A stretch of 64,000 nt of DNA from positions 186,001-250,000 of the forward strand of contig NZ_JAMRXH010000010.1 of assembly GCF_023740735.1 (NCBI RefSeq), in the 5' to 3' direction. Below the pieces are notes generated by a model, which saw only the letters and a program-made list of their open reading frames with translations, was not told the origin of the DNA and searched no databases. A program made the position numbers and the translations under genes. Shown piece after piece: positions 52,405 to 62,900 of the stretch (position 1 is its first letter; the number at the start of each line of letters is the position of its first letter). Source of the stretch: Nocardia sp. CDC159. GTDB lineage: Bacteria; Actinomycetota; Actinomycetes; Mycobacteriales; Mycobacteriaceae.

Positions 52405-54720
52405 ATGCACGCCGTCACGGAGCCGGAGCTGGGGGCCGACCCGCACGCACTCGCCGCGATCGAGCGCCGGGTGCTGTGGTTGTCGACGGCGATGATTCAT
52501 CACGCCAATCGGGTGCGGCCCAATCCGAGCGGGCTGAAGGTCGGCGGGCACCAGGCGTCGTGCGCCTCGATGGTCTCGATCATGACCTCGCTGTGGTTCG
52601 AGCACCTGCGCCCCGGGGACCGGGTGTCGGTCAAACCGCATGCGTCGCCGGTACTGCACGCGGTCAACTACCTGCTGGGCGAGCTCGACGAGTCCTATCT
52701 GACCCGGCTGCGTGAGTTCGGGGGGCTGCAGGCGTATCCGAGCCGGACGAAAGATCCCGATCCGGTGGATTATTCGACCGGTTCGGTGGGTATCGGCGCG
52801 ACCGCGCCGATCTGGGGCGCGGTGGCGCGCCGCTACGTCAACGCCCATGGCGGGGACGCCGGAACCGGACGGCAGTACTCGCTGGTCGGCGACGCCGAAC
52901 TCGACGAGGGCGCGGTGTGGGAGGCCATTCTCGACCCGGGCGTGGTCGACCTGGGCGAGGTGGTGTGGATCGTCGATCTCAACCGGCAGTCGCTGGACCG
53001 GGTGGTGCCGCATATCGCCGCGCGCAGGCTGGCCAAGATGTTCGACGCGGCCGGATGGCAGGTCATCACCGTCGCGTTCGGGCGACTGCTCGAATCGCTG
53101 TTCACCCGCCCGGGCGGGGCCGAGTTGCGGACCCGCATCCTCGACATGCCGAACCCGGAGTATCAGCGGCTGCTGCGTTGCGACGCCGAGGAGCTGCGAA
53201 AGCGATTGCCGGGCAACGGGTCCGGGCGCGAGGAGATCGCGGCGCTGATCGCCGCGCTCGACGACGCCACCCTGGCCGCCGCCATCCGCAACCTCGGCGG
53301 TCACGACCTGTCGGCACTGTCGGCCGCCTATCGGCAGATCGATGACACCCGCCCCACCGTCATTCTCGCCTACACCATCAAGGGCTACGGCCTGCCCATC
53401 GAAGGTCATCCGCAGAACCACTCCTCGCTGCTGAGTGTCGACGAATACCGCCGCCTGGCACCCGAATTCGGCATCGACCCGGAGCGGCCCTGGCAACGGT
53501 TCCCGGCCGACAGCGATCCGGGCCGACTGTGCCGCGCCACCGCCGAACGGCTGCGCCGCGAGCCCGCCGCGATCACTCAACCTCCTTCGGTCCCCGCCGA
53601 TTTCGGTCGGACCCCCAAGGGCACCTCCTCCACCCAGGCCGCGCTGGGCCGGGCGCTGCTGGACCTGACTCGGGAGGCGCCCGAGGCGGCCCGGCGGGTC
53701 GTCACGGTCAGCCCGGACGTGAGTTCGACGACCAATCTCGCGGGCTGGGTGAACAAGGTGGGCGTGTGGTCGCCGAGCGAACGGCACGACTGGTTCGCCG
53801 ACGACCGCGAGACTCTGCTGCACTGGCGCGAGAAGCCCACCGGGCAGCATATGGAGCTGGGCATCGCCGAGACCAATCTCGTCGGCCTGCTCGGCGAGCT
53901 CGGCGCCACCTGGAGCCGCTGGGGCCGCCCACTGTTCCCGATCGGCGTCGTCTACGACCCGTTCGTGGAGCGCGCGCTCGAGCCGTGGTCGTTCGGCATG
54001 TACGCGGGCGGGCAGTCACTGCTGGTCGGCACGCCTTCGGGCGTCACGCTGGCCGCGGAAGGCGGTGCGCACCAATCGATCACCACGCCGTCGATCGCCC
54101 TGGAACAGCCCGGCTGCGTCGGTTACGAGCCCGCCTTCGCCCTCGACGCCGAGTGGACCCTGCTCGCCTGCCTGGCGCGCCTGGGCCGACCCGATGGCGG
54201 CTCGGCCTACCTGCGGCTGTCCACGCGGCCGATCGACCAGACCCTCGCCGACGTGCCCACCGACAGTGCGGCCCGGGAGCGTCGTCGCCGCCAGGTAGTC
54301 GCGGGCGGATATCCCTTGCGCCGCACCGCCGATCCGGCGCTGACCATCGCCGCCATGGGCGCGGTGCTGCCCGAGGCCCTGGCCGCGGCGCGGCGCCTCG
54401 ACGAGGTCGGCGTCGCCACCGATGTCCTCTGCGTCACCAGCCCGGGTCTGCTGTTCCGCGCCCTGCGGGCGCGCCAGGGCCGCGGTACGGGGGAGACCTG
54501 GATCCTCGATCAGCTCTTCCCCGAACACCGCCGCACCCCGCTGATCACCGTCCTCGACGGCCACCCCCACACCCTCGCCTTCCTCGCCACCGTATCCCGG
54601 GTCCGCCACATCGGCCTGGGTGTCACCGAATTCGGCCAGGCCGGAGATCTCGACGACGTCTACCGCCTGCACGGCATCGACACCGACAGCATCGTCTCGG
54701 CCGCCCTGGATCTTTCCTGA
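52405..54720 (+). CDS. AceE/transketolase-like thiamine-diphosphate enzyme
   Basis: A 771-residue protein that combines both halves of a TPP-dependent E1 enzyme, like homodimeric pyruvate dehydrogenase E1 (AceE) but shorter. Visible blocks: YSTGSVGIGATAPIWGA, the cofactor motif GDAELDEGAVWEAI (GDAE at 162-165, where AceE has GDGE), VDLNRQSLDRVV, then a second domain with VSPDVSSTTNLAGW and LAAEGGAHQSIT. In a biosynthetic cluster such enzymes supply an acetyl or hydroxyacyl unit from a keto acid, or decarboxylate it. No E2 or E3 subunit is nearby. GAGGAGA precedes the ATG at 52405. It may be co-transcribed with the PKS gene. Confidence 0.82.
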   Translation: MHAVTEPELGADPHALAAIERRVLWLSTAMIHHANRVRPNPSGLKVGGHQASCASMVSIMTSLWFEHLRPGDRVSVKPHASPVLHAVNYLLGELDESYLTRLREFGGLQAYPSRTKDPDPVDYSTGSVGIGATAPIWGAVARRYVNAHGGDAGTGRQYSLVGDAELDEGAVWEAILDPGVVDLGEVVWIVDLNRQSLDRVVPHIAARRLAKMFDAAGWQVITVAFGRLLESLFTRPGGAELRTRILDMPNPEYQRLLRCDAEELRKRLPGNGSGREEIAALIAALDDATLAAAIRNLGGHDLSALSAAYRQIDDTRPTVILAYTIKGYGLPIEGHPQNHSSLLSVDEYRRLAPEFGIDPERPWQRFPADSDPGRLCRATAERLRREPAAITQPPSVPADFGRTPKGTSSTQAALGRALLDLTREAPEAARRVVTVSPDVSSTTNLAGWVNKVGVWSPSERHDWFADDRETLLHWREKPTGQHMELGIAETNLVGLLGELGATWSRWGRPLFPIGVVYDPFVERALEPWSFGMYAGGQSLLVGTPSGVTLAAEGGAHQSITTPSIALEQPGCVGYEPAFALDAEWTLLACLARLGRPDGGSAYLRLSTRPIDQTLADVPTDSAARERRRRQVVAGGYPLRRTADPALTIAAMGAVLPEALAAARRLDEVGVATDVLCVTSPGLLFRALRARQGRGTGETWILDQLFPEHRRTPLITVLDGHPHTLAFLATVSRVRHIGLGVTEFGQAGDLDDVYRLHGIDTDSIVSAALDLS

Positions 54721-54803
54721 ACATCGCGGCGCGAGAGCCGATGCAACGGCGGAAACAACCGAGTATCACTGCGCCATCCGCTGGCGGGAGCGGGGCATTA
54801 TGC

Positions 54804-54835
54804 ATAATTGACGAATTATCATGGAGTTCTAAAAG
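54804..54835 (+). promoter_or_regulatory. AT-rich inverted repeat overlapping a candidate promoter
   Basis: ATAATT (54804-54809) and AATTAT (54814-54819) are inverted around GACG; the repeat extends to ATG/CAT with one unpaired base. TTGACG (54808-54813), which could be a -35, lies inside it, and TAAAAG (54830-54835) follows after 16 bp as a weak -10. This fits an operator over a promoter for the PKS gene at 54910. A second TTGACG at 54871-54876 with TGTAGT 18 bp on is an alternative. The AT-rich character stands out in this genome. Confidence 0.4.
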
Positions 54836-54909
54836 CTTCTGCTGCTACGGTTTTCGGCGTCACGGGGGTGTTGACGCAGGTTCGACAACCATCCTGTAGT
54901 GGAGGCCAT

Positions 54910-57900
54910 ATGACCGCGGAACCCATTGCTGTCGTCGGCATGGCATGCCGTTTTCCCGGCGGCATCGACAGCCCCGAAAGCTATTGGGAATTCCTGAAAT
55001 CGGGCCGCCATGTCGTCGGCGAGATATCGCCCGAGCGTTGGGCCGGTTATCGGGCGGCGGGTGACGGCAATGCCGCGGCGCTGCGCCAGGCCAACCCGCT
55101 GGGCGCATATCTGGACGACATCGCGGGATTCGACGCCGAATTCTTCGGCATAGCCCCGCGCGAGGCCGAGCTCATGGATCCGCAGCAGCGGATGACGCTC
55201 GAGGTGGCTTGGGAAGCTCTGGAGCACAGTGGGATAGATCCGCAGGCCCTCGCGGGGAGCGATACGGGCGTGTTCATGGGCGTCTGCTGCGACGACTACG
55301 GTCGCCGCCTGCTCGAGAATCTGCCCCGGCTGGAGGCGTGGATGGGGATCGGCTCCTCGCTGTGCGGGGTGGCCAATCGGGTGTCCTACGCGCTGGATCT
55401 GCGCGGACCGAGCATTGTGGTGGACACCGCCTGCTCGGCCTCGCTGGTCGCGGTGCATCAGGCCTGCCAGAGCCTGCGCGCGGGGGAGAGCACACTCGCA
55501 CTGGCCGGTGGTGTGATGCTGGTCGCGAGCCCGAGCTTCGCGCTGGTGCTCGCAGCCGCCGGCGCGACGTCTCCGGACGGCCGGTCGAAGGCGTTCGACG
55601 CCTCGGCCGACGGGTACGGGCGCGGTGAGGGCTGCGGCGTGCTGGTGCTGGAGCGGCTGCGCGACGCGCGGCGGCACGGCCATCGGGTGCTGGCGGTGAT
55701 CCCGGGCAGCGCGGTCTGTCAGGACGGCCGCACCGACGGCATCATGGCTCCCAGCGGCGCCGCGCAGGAACATATGGTCCACAAGGCTTGCCGCGACGCC
55801 GGAATCGACCCCGGCACAGTCGATTACATCGAGGCGCACGGCACCGGCACGGCCCTGGGCGATCCGATCGAGATCGGCGCACTGAGCGCGGTCGTGGGTA
55901 CCGGGCGAGCCGCCGACCGGCCGTGCCTGATCGGTTCGGTGAAGACGAACATTGGTCACCTGGAGGCGGCCTCGGGGGTGGCCGGGGTGATGAAGGTCGT
56001 GCTCGCGCTGACCCACGCCGAGATTCCGCCCACGGTGATCGCCACCGAGCCGAATCCGGCCATCGCCTGGGATCGCTCGGGACTGCGCATCGTCGACCGG
56101 CGCACCGCGTGGCCCGCGGCCGATCGGCCGCGCCGGGCCGGAATCGCCAACTACGGCTACGGCGGCACCATCGCCCACGTCCTCGTCGAGGAGGCGCCCG
56201 CGGCCGAACCCGTTTCCGAACCACCCGTCGGCGCGGGCCCGCGGCTGTATCCGCTGTCGCATGCGTCGACGGCGGGTATGCGCGCGACCGCCGCACGCCT
56301 GGCCGACTGGCTCGAAACCCATGATGCGCCTTTGCAATCGGTGGGCCATACGCTCGCCCACCGCCGCGCCCATCTGGATGCGCGCGCCTGCGTGGTCGCC
56401 GCCGACCGCGCCCAGTTGGCCACCCGGCTGCGGCAACTGGCAGCCGGGCACGACGTGGTCGGCATCGCGTCGGCACGCGTGTCGCGCGCGACACGCGGCC
56501 GCGACGCGGTCTGGGTGTTCTCCGGACACGGCGCGCAGTGGGTCGGCATGGGCCGCGACCTGTTGCGCCGCGAGCCGCTGCTGGGGCGCGCCCTGGACGA
56601 GCTGACCCCGATCGTCGAAGCGGAGCTGGGGTTCTCGCCGCGACAGGCCCTACTGTCCGACGACCTCGGCGATGTCGCCCGGGTCCAAACCCTGATCTTC
56701 CTCGTGCAGGTCGGCCTGGACCGGATCTGGCGGTCCTATGGGCTGCGGCCCGCGGCCGTCGTCGGCCACTCCGTCGGCGAGGTGGCGGCCGCGGTGAGTG
56801 CGGGCATGCTCGACATCCGGGATGCGACGCGGCTGATCTGCCGACGCTCGCTGCTGCTGCGCCGCGTGGCGGGCAAGGGGCGGATGGCGCTGGTCGATCG
56901 CTCCTTCGCCGAGGTCGAGGCGCGCCTGTCGGGCCGCCGCGACGTGGTGGCCGCCATTGCCGCCGCACCGAATTCGACGGTGCTGTCCGGCGCGTGCGCC
57001 GCCGTGGAGGAGGTGCTCGCGCAGTGGCAGGCCACGGCGGAGCTCACCGTGCGGTGGATCGACTCCGATGTGGCCTTCCACGGTCCGGACATGAAACCGC
57101 TGCTGCCCGATCTGCGACAGGCGCTCGCGGCGCTCATGCCCGGGGAACCGACCCTGCCGGTGTACTCCACGGCGCTGGCCGATCCGCGCGCCACCGATGC
57201 TCGCGACGCGGAGTACTGGGCGGCGAATCTGGGCGATCCGGTGCGCTTCGCGGCGGCGATCGCGGCCGCGGCGGCCGACGGGCACCGCCTGTTCGTCGAG
57301 ATCTCCGCCCATCCGGTGGTGACGCATTCGATCCGGGAAACGCTGGCCCACAACCACATCGACGATGCCTTCGTGGCGTGCACGCTGCGCCGCGGACAGC
57401 CGGAGCAGGCCGCCCTACTGGACAACCTCGCGGCGCTGTACTGCCACGGCGCCCGGGTCGACTGGTCGGTACTCCAGCCGTCCGGCGAGCTGGCCGACCT
57501 GCCGAACATCGCCTGGCAGCATCGCAGGTACTGGGTCGATGCCGTATCGAGTCCGGGCGGGGCCGCCAGCAGCCACGATCCCGAGGAACAGACTCTGCTG
57601 GGCAGCCGCACCGTCGTCCAGGGCGGCTCGCCGGTCATACTGTGGCAGACGCGGCTCGACTTCGCGACCCGTCCCTACCCCGGCGGGCACGCCGTCCTGG
57701 GCACCGAAGTGATTCCGGCCGCGGTCGTACTGAACACCTTCGTCGCCGCGGCGCGGACCGAACTGCCGGTGCTGCTGACCGATCTCGAACTGCGCGTGCC
57801 GGTTTCGCTGTCGGCCCCGCGCGATCTGCAGGTCGTCGCGCAGGACTCGGCCCTGCGCCTGAGCTCGCGTCTGGTCACCGACCGCACCGATCACGGCTGG

Positions 57901-58728
57901 CTGACCCACGCCACCGCGACGCTGGGCGGAAAGCCGCTCGACCGGCCCGTCGATCCGGAGATGATCCGGCGGCGGTGCGATGAGCGGTTGGATCCGGGCG
58001 CGGTCACGACCCGATTACGTCGAATCGGCGTGGACGGCATCGGATTTCCCTGGCGGGTGACCGAATTGCGGCGCGGTGCGGGATGTTTGATCGCCCGCAT
58101 CGACACCGGCGACACCGGAGCGCGCCGGTGGGGCAGTGCGCTGGACGCCGCACTGTCGGTGGCTCCCATGATCTTTCCGGGTACGCCGATGCTGCGGATG
58201 CCGGGCCGCTTCCGCACGGCCTGGTTCGTCGACACACCCGACACGGAGCTCGTCGTCGCCGTCGATCTGGTGAAACCCACCGGCCCGCAGACCGATTCGG
58301 ACGCACCCGAGCAGGTCGACGTGGACATCGAACTCCTCGGACCCGACGGCGTCCGCATCGCCTTCCTGACCGGTGTGCGATTCGGCGCGGTCGAGCGCGA
58401 ACTCGGCGACGATCTGGTCGCCGAGCAGAGCCCGGGACCGGCGGACTGGTCGGAGCTGTCGGGCGTCGAACTCGGCGACCACCTGGCCGACGCGGTGCGC
58501 GCGGCCGTGGCGACCGAATTGCGCATCGAACCGGCCGAATTGGATCTCCGTCGGCCGCTGGCGGAGATGGGTGTGGACTCCCTGCTGGCCACGGCCGTGC
58601 GGCAACGCCTCGGCCACCGGTTCGGCGTCGCGGTGCCGGGTTCGGTGCTGTGGGACCGTCCGACCGCGGCGGCCCTGATCGACTATCTGGCCGAGACGCT
58701 GGCTCCGACGGAGGTGGTCGCCGAATGA
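54910..58728 (+). CDS. iterative type I PKS, KS-AT-DH/TH-ACP (orsellinate-synthase-like)
   Basis: A 1272-residue polyketide synthase. KS with DTACSAS (Cys175), EAHGTGT and GHLEAASG; AT beginning FSGHGAQW with GHSVG (Ser621); a DH-like or thioester-hydrolase domain with HxxxGxxxxP (His927) and the LDAALSVAP segment; and an ACP (GVDSL, Ser1224). There is no KR, ER or TE. Length and layout match iterative orsellinic-acid synthases such as AviM; the related 6-methylsalicylate synthases differ by a KR. A triketide-extended aromatic acid such as orsellinate is therefore the likely product, by inference. The GGAGG just upstream of ATG 54910 fixes the start. The P450 gene overlaps by 4 bp. Confidence 0.88.
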   Translation: MTAEPIAVVGMACRFPGGIDSPESYWEFLKSGRHVVGEISPERWAGYRAAGDGNAAALRQANPLGAYLDDIAGFDAEFFGIAPREAELMDPQQRMTLEVAWEALEHSGIDPQALAGSDTGVFMGVCCDDYGRRLLENLPRLEAWMGIGSSLCGVANRVSYALDLRGPSIVVDTACSASLVAVHQACQSLRAGESTLALAGGVMLVASPSFALVLAAAGATSPDGRSKAFDASADGYGRGEGCGVLVLERLRDARRHGHRVLAVIPGSAVCQDGRTDGIMAPSGAAQEHMVHKACRDAGIDPGTVDYIEAHGTGTALGDPIEIGALSAVVGTGRAADRPCLIGSVKTNIGHLEAASGVAGVMKVVLALTHAEIPPTVIATEPNPAIAWDRSGLRIVDRRTAWPAADRPRRAGIANYGYGGTIAHVLVEEAPAAEPVSEPPVGAGPRLYPLSHASTAGMRATAARLADWLETHDAPLQSVGHTLAHRRAHLDARACVVAADRAQLATRLRQLAAGHDVVGIASARVSRATRGRDAVWVFSGHGAQWVGMGRDLLRREPLLGRALDELTPIVEAELGFSPRQALLSDDLGDVARVQTLIFLVQVGLDRIWRSYGLRPAAVVGHSVGEVAAAVSAGMLDIRDATRLICRRSLLLRRVAGKGRMALVDRSFAEVEARLSGRRDVVAAIAAAPNSTVLSGACAAVEEVLAQWQATAELTVRWIDSDVAFHGPDMKPLLPDLRQALAALMPGEPTLPVYSTALADPRATDARDAEYWAANLGDPVRFAAAIAAAAADGHRLFVEISAHPVVTHSIRETLAHNHIDDAFVACTLRRGQPEQAALLDNLAALYCHGARVDWSVLQPSGELADLPNIAWQHRRYWVDAVSSPGGAASSHDPEEQTLLGSRTVVQGGSPVILWQTRLDFATRPYPGGHAVLGTEVIPAAVVLNTFVAAARTELPVLLTDLELRVPVSLSAPRDLQVVAQDSALRLSSRLVTDRTDHGWLTHATATLGGKPLDRPVDPEMIRRRCDERLDPGAVTTRLRRIGVDGIGFPWRVTELRRGAGCLIARIDTGDTGARRWGSALDAALSVAPMIFPGTPMLRMPGRFRTAWFVDTPDTELVVAVDLVKPTGPQTDSDAPEQVDVDIELLGPDGVRIAFLTGVRFGAVERELGDDLVAEQSPGPADWSELSGVELGDHLADAVRAAVATELRIEPAELDLRRPLAEMGVDSLLATAVRQRLGHRFGVAVPGSVLWDRPTAAALIDYLAETLAPTEVVAE

Positions 58729-59918
58729 GCGATCCGCGCATCGAGAAATTCGTGCGGAACTTCGACCCACACGATCCGGATTTCACCCCCGAACTGGCCA
58801 CCGAGGTGTATCGCGAGATCCGCGACCGCTGCCCGGTCACCCGGACGGCGGCACACGGCGGGGTGTGGGTGCTCGGGCGCTACCGCGACGTGCACGCCGC
58901 CCTGCGCGACCACGAGACCTTCCGCTCCGGGCACGGCGTCTTCCATCCGCGTGCGGCCGGAACGCCGTATTTCCCACCGCTGGAATTCGATCCGCCCCAC
59001 CACACCTCCTATCGCGCGCTGGTGAAGCCCCCGCTCACCCCGGCCGCGGTGCGCGAGCTGACGCCGCGGATCGATCGAGTCGTGGACGATCTGCTGCGAC
59101 CGCTGGTCGAGCGGGGCGGCGGGGATCTCGTCGCCGGGCTCGCCGTTCCGCTGCCGCTGACCGTGCTGTGCCTGGCGCTCGGCGTCTCGGCGACGGTGGG
59201 CGAGCGGATCCGGGAGTTGACCGCAAACACCTGGCGGCGGATGCCGACCGAGGACAATCCGGACGGCTTCTGGCCGCAGTTCACCGCGCTGTTCGCGGCC
59301 GAGATCGCCGGTGCCCGAGCCGAACCCCGTGACGACTATCTGTCCTGGTTGGTCGGCCAGCGCTTCGGCGACCGCCCGCTGACCGATGCGGATGTGGCGA
59401 ACATCCTGGTGCCGCTGAGCATCGCGGGCCACGAGACCACGATGAACGCGATCAGCCACCTGCTCGCTCACCTCGCCGCCGATCCCGAATTGCAACGGCG
59501 ACTGCGCCGCGAGGCCGACCTGGCGCCGCGGGTGATCGACGAGACGCTGCGGTTGTGGACGCCGGTCGATCACGGCACCCGGCGCACCGCCCGCGCGGTG
59601 TCGGTGGGCGGGACGACCATTCCCGTGGGTGCCCGGGTGATGCTGTTGTCCGGCAGTGCGAATCGCGATCCCGAGGAGTTCGACGCACCCGACGAGTTCC
59701 GCCTCGATCGCCCGGCGAACCGGCATCTGTCCTTCGGCCACGGCATCCACTTCTGCCTCGGTGTGCATCTGGCCAGGGCGGAACTGAGCGCGGTCCTACG
59801 CGGGCTGGCCCGCATCCCGATCGTCGAATCGGCGGGCCCCGTGCGGCGGTTCTACGAGAACGGCAGGCATATGTGCATCGACAAGCTGCCGGTGCGATTG
59901 CGCGGGGAGGAGCGGTGA
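58725..59918 (+). CDS. cytochrome P450 (class I, actinobacterial type)
   Basis: A 397-residue soluble P450. The I-helix AGHETT, the K-helix ETLRLW, and the heme loop FGHGIHFCLG with Cys344 are intact. Size and the HFCLG loop fit the CYP105/CYP107-like actinobacterial group. It is coupled to the PKS gene by an ATGA overlap and to the NRPS gene by a GTGA overlap, so it most likely oxidises the aromatic polyketide or an amino acid on the NRPS carrier. Redox partners are not in the window. Confidence 0.9.
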   Translation: MSDPRIEKFVRNFDPHDPDFTPELATEVYREIRDRCPVTRTAAHGGVWVLGRYRDVHAALRDHETFRSGHGVFHPRAAGTPYFPPLEFDPPHHTSYRALVKPPLTPAAVRELTPRIDRVVDDLLRPLVERGGGDLVAGLAVPLPLTVLCLALGVSATVGERIRELTANTWRRMPTEDNPDGFWPQFTALFAAEIAGARAEPRDDYLSWLVGQRFGDRPLTDADVANILVPLSIAGHETTMNAISHLLAHLAADPELQRRLRREADLAPRVIDETLRLWTPVDHGTRRTARAVSVGGTTIPVGARVMLLSGSANRDPEEFDAPDEFRLDRPANRHLSFGHGIHFCLGVHLARAELSAVLRGLARIPIVESAGPVRRFYENGRHMCIDKLPVRLRGEER

Positions 59919-62900
59919 CGGCGCGGCCCTATGCGCGTGGCGAGCTGATCCACGAGTTGTTTCGCCGGTGCGCGGCCGAGCGGCCGGAGGCGATCGCACT
60001 GATCCACGACGGTCGACGCATCGGTTATCGCGAATTGGATACGGCCGCGGGGATATTCGCCGCCGAGCTGCGTGGTCTCGGCGTCGGACCCGGTACCGTC
60101 GTGCCGGTCATTATGCCGCGCTCGGCGCGGCTGGTCGTCGCGCTGCTGGCCGTGCTGGAGTGCGGCGCGGCCTATTCCGCCTTCGATCCCCGTTGGCCCG
60201 ACGAGCGGATTCGCGACCTGCTCGGGCTGCTCGCACCGCCGGTGGTGATCAGCGACGAACTGCTGCGCGCGGGCGGCGTGCCGACCTGCCGGGTGCCCGA
60301 ATCCGGCGCGGTCACGCTGTCGCGGCCGGATGCTCCGGCGGTCGAAGTCACCGGCACCAGCCCGTGCGCGGTGTTCTTCACCTCCGGAACGACCGGCAAA
60401 CCCAAGGGCGTGGTGTCCCCGCATCGCGGGACGGTGCGGCTGTTCGGGGACTGCCCGTTCGCGCGATTCGGGCCCGAGACGGTCATGCCGCTGGCTGCGG
60501 CCGTGCCCTGGGACGCCTTCGGCCTGGAGTTGTGGAGCGTGCTGATGAACGGCGGCTGCTCGGTGATCATCGACGAGCCGTATCTCACCCCGGGCGCGCT
60601 GCGCGCGGGTGTCGAGCGGTACGGCGTCGACACGGTGTCGCTCACCGCCTCGGTGTTCGCCATGTTCGTCGACGAGGACCTCGACTGTTTCACCGGCATC
60701 GGGCAACTTTTCGTGGGTGCGGAGCGGGTCTCTCCGGAGCATGTCCGGCGGTTCGTCGAGCGGCATCCGGCGATCCGGTTGGTGCACTGCTACGGCCCGG
60801 CGGAGAGCACCATCTTCGCCACCACCTACCGAGTGACGGCCGGGGATCGGCTGCGGGAGAACGGGATTCCGCTCGGACTGCCGGTGCCCAACACCGGCGT
60901 GCACCTGTGGGACGACGGTGAGGTCCTCGAGCCCGGACGCCGCGGGGAGATCGTGCTCACCGGCGACGGCCTGGCCCTGGGCTATCTGGCCGATCCCGAG
61001 CAGACCGCCGCGCGGTTCGTGCCGCTGCACCTGGACGGGGCACAGCGGCTGGCGTATCGCACGGGCGATGTGGGATACCGGGACGCCGACGGACTGCTCT
61101 ACTTCGACGGCCGAGTCGATCGGCAGGTCAAGATTCGCGGGCATCGCGTCGAGCCGGCCGAAATCGAGCGCACCGCGGCCGAACTGCCCTGGCTCGGTCG
61201 GTGCGCCGCGGTTCCGCTGCCCGATCCGGCGGGTGGCTATCGCGGGCTCGCGCTGTTCTATCGGGGCGAACACCCCGACGGTGACACCGCCCGGCGGTTG
61301 CGTGCGCACCTGGAGAACCGGCTGCCGGGGTATCTGGTGCCGCGGCTGCTGCAGGCGGTGGCCGATTTTCCGTGGAACGACAACGGAAAACTCGACAGCG
61401 CGGCGCTGCTGTCGCGCATCGATCGGAGCGCGATCGAACCCGTGTGGCCGGACGAGAGGACGACGCGGCTGCCGTTCGTGGCGGAGGTCGCCGCCGCCTT
61501 CGGCTCGGTGCTCGGCATGCGAACCGTGCCGCACGAGGTTTCGTTCGTCGCGCTCGGCGGCGATTCGCTGGGCCTGGGCAGGCTCGCGACCCGGCTGTCC
61601 GCGCGGCTGTCCCTGCCGGTTCCGCTGTCGATCCTGACGCGCTACCCCACGGTGGTCGAACTGGCGCACTGGCTGACCACGGCGGCCCCGGCCGCCGACG
61701 GGAAATGCGCGGTCGAGACGGCCGACCGGGTGCCGCTGTCGCCGATCCAAGCCTTCTTCGAGGCACGCCACCGCGCCGATCCGGCCAGTCCGGCGTATCA
61801 CTGCCTGATGGTCTGGCGCATCGACGGTCCGGTCGAGCGGAGCGTGCTGACCGACGCGATGATCGATCTGCACCTGCGCCACGAGCCGTTGCGCGCGGCG
61901 TACCGGCACCTGGGTGCGGATCCGGTCGCGGTGCTGCCCGACCCCCCGCCGCCGGTGCGGCTCATCGATCTGCGCCGCATCCCCGACGCGACCGCCGCCG
62001 AGACCGAACTGCTGGCCGTGCTGACCGCTCCGCTGGATCTCGCGGCGGGACTGATCTGGCGCGCCGCGATCGTGGACGTCGGCGCGGACTGCCTGCTCGG
62101 TGTCGCGGTGCACCACGTCGCCTTCGACGGATGGTCGGAGGCGGTGTTGGCGAAGGAACTCGGCGACTGCTACGCCGCGCGCAGCGGCCGCGCCGCGCCG
62201 TGTTTCGATGCGGCCACCGCCACCCTGGCGGAACTGGAGAGCGAGCGTCGTCGCCAGCTCGCGCTCGCCGACCTCGCGACACAGCGCGCATACTGGCGAA
62301 ATACGCTGCGCGACATCCCATTCCTGGACTTTCCCGCGCCGCGCTCCGCTGTCCCGTCCGGGCCGGTCGGCGTCCGGGCGCGTCGGATCGGCGCGGCCGG
62401 AATGCGGCGGGTGGATCGGTTGGCCGCACACCACCGCAGCACCCGATTCACGGTGCTGTTCGCCTGTTACGCGTGGGCGCTGCACACCGTCACGGGCCGC
62501 TCGGATTTCGGCATCGGCGTGCCGATCGTGAAGCGCGAGACGCCGATTCGGCAGCGGGCGATCGGCTGCTTCATCGACATGATCATCGTGCGGGTCCGCC
62601 TGGCCGGCGCGGACGACCGCGACGGGGCCATCGCGGCGCTGCACACCGCCGTGCAGGACGCGCTGTCCGGCCAGGACGTGCCTTTTCTCGAATTGTCCGC
62701 GATGGCACCGCGACCCGAGTCGGGCCGGACCTCGCCCCATCAAACGATGTTCGCGCTGCAGAACAACGAACGTCCCGCATTGACCCTGCCCGGCCGCACC
62801 GCGGAATTTCGACGCATGCCCCGCCAGCGTGCCCCGTTCGAGCTGATCACCGAGGTGTGGCCGCAATGCGACGGTTCCGCGATGGTCGAATTCACCTACC

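Noticed and set aside
49653..52418. 921-codon open frame on the minus strand
   Set aside because: Antisense to the SARP regulator; no recognisable fold and no start with a ribosome site.
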